From Tubiluchus corallicola (lineage: Eukaryota; Priapulida; Priapulimorpha; Priapulimorphida; Tubiluchidae), in assembly GCA_030141605.1 (NCBI GenBank), contig JAQGDQ010000685.1:48914-112913 (forward strand): a stretch of DNA of 64,000 nucleotides. The letters are read 5' to 3'. Of this stretch, positions 59,601 to 64,000 are shown piece by piece. The translations under genes and the position numbers were made by a program. The number at the start of each line of letters is the position of its first letter. The first letter of the stretch is position 1. A model generated the notes under the pieces. The model was not told where the DNA came from. It worked only from the letters and a program-made list of their open reading frames with translations, and searched no databases.

Positions 59601-61929
59601 CATAATCCACTTAAATTAGCACCGGAAGACTGGTATGACTGTTACTCCATTTCCTGAATGTTCAGTGCCATACAGAGTCATTGATAATCCACTTAAATTA
59701 GCACCGGAAGACTGGTATGACTGTTACTCCATTTCCTGAATGTACAGTGCCATACAGAGTCATTCATAATCCACTTAAATTAGCACCAGAAGACTGGTAT
59801 GACTGTTACTCTATTTCCTGAATGTTCAGTGCCATACAGAGTCATTCATAATCCACTTAAATTAGCACCGGAAGACTGGTATGACTGTTACTCCATTTCC
59901 TGAATGTACAGTGCCATACAGAGTCATTCATAATCCACTTAAATTAGCACCAGAAGACTGGTATGACTGTTACTCTATTTCCTGAATGTTCAGTGCCATA
60001 CAGAGTCATTGATAATCCACTTAAATTAGCACCGGAAGACTGGTATGACTGTTACTCTATTTCCTGAATGTTCAGTGCCATACAGAGTCATTCATAATCC
60101 ACTTAAATTAGCACCGGAAGACTGGTATGACTGTTACTCTATTTCCTGAATGTACAGTGCCATACAGAGTCATTGATAATCCACTTAAATTAGCACCGGA
60201 AGACTGGTATGACTGTTACTCTATTTCCTGAATGTTCAGTGCCATACAGAGTCATTGATAATCCACTTAAATTAGCACCGGAAGACTGGTATGACTGTTA
60301 CTCTATTTCCTGAATGTGCAGTGCCATACAGAGTCATTCATAATCCACTTAAATTAGCACCGGAAGACTGGTATGACTGTTACTCTATTTCCTGAATGTT
60401 CAGTGCCATACAGAGTCATTGATAATCCACTTAAATTAGCACCGGAAGACTGGTATGACTGTTACTCTATTTCCTGAATGTACAGTGCCATACAGAGTCA
60501 TTGATAATCCACTTAAATTAGCACCGGAAGACTGGTATGACTGTTACTCTATTTCCTGAATGTACAGTGCCATACAGAGTCATTCATAATCCACTTAAAT
60601 TAGCACCAGAAGACTGGTATGACTGTTGCTCAATTTCCTGAATGAATCGTGATTTTTTTGCCTCAAATGTATCCTTTTGCCCAAAAATAAATTTTCCTTT
60701 ATCAAAGTTTAATAGCTTCATAGATTTGAAAGAAAGCGGGCTGATGTTTTTAACATAAGAAAATAGTCAGAATTTTTTCAACAACACTGCAGGACCCAGA
60801 TTTTTCAAATTAGCACTTTTTACTGACTTTATACGAAACTCATGCAGGCTGAATCCACATGCCAGCCCCATTGTTCGCTGTTGCTCGAAAATATGTAACG
60901 ATGATCTCGGCTAGTTAACTTTGAAACAGGCTAACCCCGTTGTGGTCAGCGGTCAAACAAATTAGCTGCACACGGTGTCAGGCAATCAGAATCAGGGATG
61001 AGAATTTTCCGCGGATACGCGGAATTCCGAGTATTTGGAAGACCAATAGTTTTTACGGACTATGTATAAAAACATAGAATCAATTGTGTGGAGTTATTTG
61101 AGTCAATTGCAGACAGTTTTTATATACTTTTGCATAGGAGCGGCCAGTACTTAGGCATTTTTGAGTCAATTAGGTATCATGTATCCTTGATAGTTGGGTA
61201 TTTTAAATTATGAAACGGGTAATTGATGTTTTAAGTTCACTTAGAGGCTCTCTATGGTCACAAAATTGCAATTTGTTGCTGGCTCCCCTTGAACTCCATT
61301 GGGGGCCTAGATGGCCCTAAAACCCCCGGCCTGTTTCAGAGTTTTTTACAATTGGTCATTCTCATCCCTGCAGAATATTCATTAGCATAGATTTGCGCTA
61401 ATAATTTTGCTCCGCGTTACTTAAAATGCTGAAAAACTGCCAAAACACGTTAAACCACCAAGTTGGTTTCCTTGATTATGAGTTTTGGATAGTGCTGCCA
61501 CCTTCAGGTGTTCTTGTTAAAATTGTTAAAGCTTTCTCTTTACTGTTTAAATTTTCATTGGCTTCTACAGTCTTTATGAATGCATAATCTCTAAACCTGT
61601 TTTCACACCTAAATGATTTCACCTGTAGTTTTGGTCACTTGGTTTTCTGCTTTTCAACAGGACACTACTTCACTGTTTATGTAGACACTTCAGAATAAAA
61701 TCTTAAAACCAGTTTTTTGGTTTCTTCAAACCAGCCACCTATAAGGGATTTCTAAGTTTTCATGAAATTATGCATCTGATTTTGTTACCAAATTGTTTTC
61801 AAATATTTCTATTATGTTTTTCCGCTTTGTTTAACAGGGATAGAGTCGTGGCCGTGTTTGTGCAGGGACCAGCCTGGCAATTCAAGGGATGGCCATGGAA
61901 CGGGAATCCAGTGGAGATTTTTGACCGAA
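44645..61929 (+). CDS. CDC73: CDC73/parafibromin, exons 1-12 (last coding part inverted or missing)
   Basis: Cdc73 is a PAF1-complex subunit that binds RNA polymerase II during elongation. Exons: 44645-44775, 45604-45709, 46983-47103, 47710-47765, 48639-48730, 49740-49956, 52449-52562, 56768-56840, 57585-57752, 58259-58346, 58439-58576, 61838-61929. All introns are GT-AG and phases agree; 465 complete codons. Landmarks: [13 protein letters not shown] start, [107 protein letters not shown] and [16 protein letters not shown]. Exon 12 starts the Ras-like C-terminal domain and ends in phase 1 at GTATGG. The next exon is found only on the opposite strand (63183-63324), and no terminal exon was seen. 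Introns are crowded with MITEs and three large satellites. Confidence 0.96.
45763..46221. mobile_element. piggyBac-like MITE with TTAA duplication
   Basis: TTAA on both sides, ends CCCTTTCATACCC and, complemented, CCCTTTCAGTCCC. A 16-bp palindrome GTATCCCGTGGGATAC occurs near each end (about 45779 and 46075). 459 bp, CDC73 intron 2. TTAA plus CCCT ends fit piggyBac; Kolobok also uses TTAA. Confidence 0.83.
47331..47500. repeat. AT-rich microsatellite block
   Basis: Interrupted TATATA runs surround an inverted pair around ACATCAAGCT / AGCTTGATGT. CDC73 intron 3. Confidence 0.7.
48903..49469. mobile_element. hAT MITE with 8-bp TSD
   Basis: TIRs CAGTGGCGGTTC and GAGCCGCCACTG, target duplication GGTTTAAA on both sides. 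567 bp, CDC73 intron 5. Unrelated in its ends to the hAT copies at 41767 and 52913. Confidence 0.9.
50031..51919. repeat. 43-bp minisatellite, about 44 copies
   Basis: The unit is TTAGAAACTAGCCATGTTTT + CCACCCATGCAAGCACCAGG + GTC. TTGCAGG/ATGCAAG/ATGCAGG variants come in blocks, and multi-unit blocks recur, so expansion copied several units at a time. CDC73 intron 6. Confidence 0.97.
52913..53413. mobile_element. hAT MITE, copy 2, 8-bp TSD
   Basis: TIRs CAGGGTTGTGCAAATT and AATTTGCACACCCCTG, duplication GTTTAGGC on both sides. Reverse orientation relative to 41767-42187. Nested in the family C relic. Confidence 0.92.
53559..56396. repeat. 43-bp minisatellite, about 66 copies
   Basis: The unit is GTAGCATTTAGTGGTCAGTT + GGAAAGCAGAAACGTATACT + TAT. 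The right half (from about 54880) is nearly homogeneous; the left half has more variants (CATATAC, GTCTAC, GCACAC, GCTCAG). CDC73 intron 7. Confidence 0.98.
56918..57371 (-). mobile_element. Retroposon-like interspersed repeat, copy 2, 10-bp TSD
   Basis: Reverse-complement relative of 38515-38952, flanked by AACATTTAAT at 56908-56917 and 57372-57381. It carries an extra internal duplication of CAGCTCCTCCGCCCTCTAGC near 57260-57340. CDC73 intron 8. Confidence 0.85.
57832..58228 (+). mobile_element. MITE family B, copy 3
   Basis: CAGGGATGAG / CTCATCCCTG ends, duplication ACAGTG on both sides. 397 bp. Its right end is 30 bp before CDC73 exon 58259-58346, so it supplies the sequence just upstream of that acceptor. 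Confidence 0.93.
58541..60665 (+). repeat. 90/82-bp tandem array spanning the CDC73 exon 11 donor
   Basis: The 3' end of exon 11 (coding [13 protein letters not shown]) with its donor GACTG|GTATGA is followed by 24 further copies. The common motif CCACTTAAATTAGCAC starts at 58551 in the exon and then at 58641 through 60591. Early units are 90 bp (ending GCCTCAAAT); most later units are 82 bp and include more exon sequence (GTGCCATACAGAGTCATTGA). Copies read LAPEDW where the exon has LAQEDW. Reading past the first donor meets a stop (YDCYSIS then TGA). Confidence 0.97.
60993..61370 (+). mobile_element. MITE family B, copy 4
   Basis: CAGGGATGAG / CTCATCCCTG ends with CAGAAT duplicated on both sides. 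378 bp. CDC73 intron 11. Confidence 0.93.
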
Positions 61930-63182
61930 GTATGGACAGATAATAATTTTGTTGTTATATGAACGACCTCCTGTTCTCCACAGAAAACAGCGGAATTCAG
62001 GAAAATGGGCATCTGAAACAGAAATACCTATGAAAACCGGAATTAGCGCGATTTCCGACTTTTCTGTAAATTTAATGCATCTTTGACGCGGAATTTTCTT
62101 CCCTTGTTACTTGCAAAACTAAGCCGTTTTTTCAGCATTTCGCAACTTTAATAGAAGTACTTCCTCGAGTTTTATTTTTTATGCAACTTGCGTTCCTACT
62201 TTCCCTTTTTCGTATTTGCCACAAGAAATTTGGGAAATCCTTTAGTGCGAGGCTTGTAACGAATAGCAGTACATTTGTGGAAAGGTTTCCCATGTTGACA
62301 CAAACACGATATGACGATGTTATGCGTGTGACAGCTAGCTTCCTGATGATTTGTATTGCGGATGCGCCCAGTCCAGGCAAAGAAACGGCAAAAATCAGTA
62401 TTGAACTCTGCGATAGACCTGCATTTTATTAAAATAACAGATCACAAAAAGTGCTTAAGAATGTGCTAAAGGTTATTACTATTTAGACAAAATAAAAAGT
62501 TAGATTTAAGAAGACACAAATTATTACTTTATGATTCTAGACATTTGAAGCAATTCTAACCAATTTAAACTATTAACTAATTATTAAAGTAGATGGTGAC
62601 TTACATTTACTGGTGACAACTTTGACTTGAAAATACAATTAGGGACTGTTAAATTGTAACAAAATAGACAAAGCAATGCAAGTATCACCAAAATGGCATG
62701 ATCAGCATAGCGGCAACAGAAAATGTAACTACGTGTAAGAACAAGTGTGATTGATAGGTGGCGTATACTACTAAAGCTTAGGTCACATGACTAAGGCTGG
62801 CTTTGTTTTAAACACTTTCAGGAAATGCATGTTGGTAAAAATGCGAAAAGAAGACAAATAATTATAGAATGCTAGATTAAATTGCTTGACACCAACATGT
62901 ATGAATATGATAGGATATTGTTCTGTAACTTTTGTGCGCGAATTAAATGTTGGCGTTCTTATTTTATTTTAGCCAAATACAAATACCTGATAGAGTACAT
63001 ACTTAATTCATATAAAAAAATTATTGTTTTTTATTACCATCTATCGAACATCACATAATTTGAGGATTAGTATTAGTTACCGGGCCATGTAGCTTCTAAT
63101 TTCTGCGAAGCGGAATTGAAACAGAATTGATGATTCTTTGAAAATTACGAAGGCCCTTCTTCGCAAACTCATCCATACTTAC
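61930..63182. other. Sequence between CDC73 exon 12 and the inverted exon
   Basis: AT-rich, no repeat family recognised and no exon found on either strand. One edge of the inversion that turned exon 13 must lie here if the inversion is real. Confidence 0.5.
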
Positions 63183-63324
63183 TTGTCCAAAACTTCCCAA
63201 AACTTGATTAACGACGCCCGATCTAAATGTCTCTTCATCTTGCTCAGTTGAATCACATGAACCGACCACTTGGCAACGTTTGAATCTAGCGGCAGTTCAT
63301 CCCATTTTACGTGAAATGCTTTAA
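63183..63324 (-). CDS. CDC73: CDC73 exon 13 on the opposite strand (C-terminal Ras-like domain)
   Basis: Minus-strand translation reads IKAFHVKWDELPLDSNVAKW, then SVHVIQLSKMKRHLD and IKFWEVLDK, matching the segment after the FVQGPAW exon in Cdc73 proteins. It has its own acceptor (TATTGCAG) and donor (AA|GTAAGT). It starts in phase 1: the single A left over at the end of plus-strand exon 12 plus TT gives the expected Ile. It ends in phase 2, as expected before the last dozen residues. The sequence is undamaged. As presented it cannot be spliced to exon 12. Either the segment is inverted in this individual or species, or the assembly has a local orientation error, or this is a second copy and the plus-strand original lies beyond the window. 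Confidence 0.93.
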
Positions 63325-63529
63325 CTGCAATATGAACATGAACCGTGAACAAAAACGTGAACATGAACAGTATCTCATTGGCTGTTATGCAAATTCAAGA
63401 CGAAACACAGACAGATTTATAAAATATTTGGAACAATAATCATAATATCATAGTCCCATAATCAAAATGTTAATGTAAAAAATTTATTCGCATTTTACAT
63501 GTGTTAGCATGGCATAGATTACGTATATA

Positions 63530-64000
63530 TATATATAAATAATAATCTTTATTTGCCATTAAAATACATTGATAATCACCGATAAAAACTTTACAGAGAT
63601 GATCAATCAGTGTTAGTTAATAAAAACTTACACTGCTGAAGGCAAATGAGTCAGTGCAATCTAAACTACTGTGCAGTAATGGAAAGTAACGACGAATAAA
63701 ATCAAACATATTTACAGCTATGCACAAAAAAATGAAAAAAACTATGATTTAATTAATATGGCCGTGGATATATGAATTCTGAATTAGTGTGTATGTTGTC
63801 GTGCTGGTGTGATGGTATTTCATATCTGGTTAATATTAGTGATTTTAATTTTGTTTTAAATGCTGATGGAGACTTGATTTGTTTAACCTGTAATGGTAGA
63901 GAATTCCAAAAAGTGAATTGGTTGTTTGATTACAGAGTTCGTTCCATAGTGGGTATTTGTCCTAATTTGTTTTAGATTGCTTGTTCTGGAATTAACGATA
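63530..64000 (-). mobile_element. LINE 3' end, same family as 3309-3725
   Basis: Minus-strand [20 protein letters not shown] then LKSLILTRYEIPSHQ is a typical ORF2 C-terminus, followed by a 3' UTR ending AATAAAGATTATT and an (AT)n run at about 63524-63537. It continues past the window edge. A frame break precedes the quoted part. Confidence 0.82.

Noticed and set aside
63080-63110. Candidate CDC73 last exon on the minus strand giving a short YMAR ending after an AG
   Set aside because: Only two residues match the expected conserved tail and it ends too early; most likely chance.

Overview
The window is nuclear DNA of an invertebrate animal. The genes are split into short exons by AT-rich introns. 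They include metazoan-type CDC73 and PPP6C orthologues plus an animal alternative oxidase, a gene vertebrates lack. LINE fragments and several families of short DNA transposons (MITEs) are scattered throughout, and minisatellites are unusually dense. I cannot name the species or phylum from the sequence alone.

Layout, left to right. (1) Positions 1-6543, plus strand: the 3' part of a mitochondrial alternative oxidase (AOX) gene; its N-terminal exons lie before the window. (2) Positions 8074-16992, minus strand: a seven-exon gene for an unrecognised, hydrophilic protein of about 301 aa, tail-to-tail with AOX. (3) 16993-21932: intergenic. (4) 21933-25262, plus strand: 6-phosphogluconolactonase (PGLS), five exons, complete. 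(5) 25263-32804: intergenic, filled by a nested transposon, 44-bp and 17-bp satellites, MITEs and a LINE. (6) 32805-42900, minus strand: the complete nine-exon PPP6C gene, 305 aa, carrying a U12-type AT-AC intron. (7) 42901-44644: the interval separating PPP6C from the divergently transcribed CDC73. (8) 44645-61929, plus strand: twelve exons of CDC73 (parafibromin, PAF1 complex). The thirteenth exon (63183-63324) lies on the opposite strand. (9) The right edge is a LINE 3' end.

The genes do not form a pathway: mitochondrial respiration (AOX), pentose phosphate pathway (PGLS), protein phosphatase signalling (PPP6C) and transcription elongation (CDC73) are simply neighbours. The striking content is structural. 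In three genes (AOX, PPP6C, CDC73) a tandem array has grown across an exon-intron boundary, copying the splice site and, in two of them, coding sequence many times. The CDC73 C-terminal exon is inverted but matches its partner exon in splice phase. PPP6C has a textbook AT-AC minor-class intron with a minisatellite inside it. One 43-bp satellite can be traced to a single-copy precursor in a related transposon elsewhere in the window.

Coordinates were counted by hand. Exon lengths were checked by reading-phase continuity; copy numbers in arrays are approximate.
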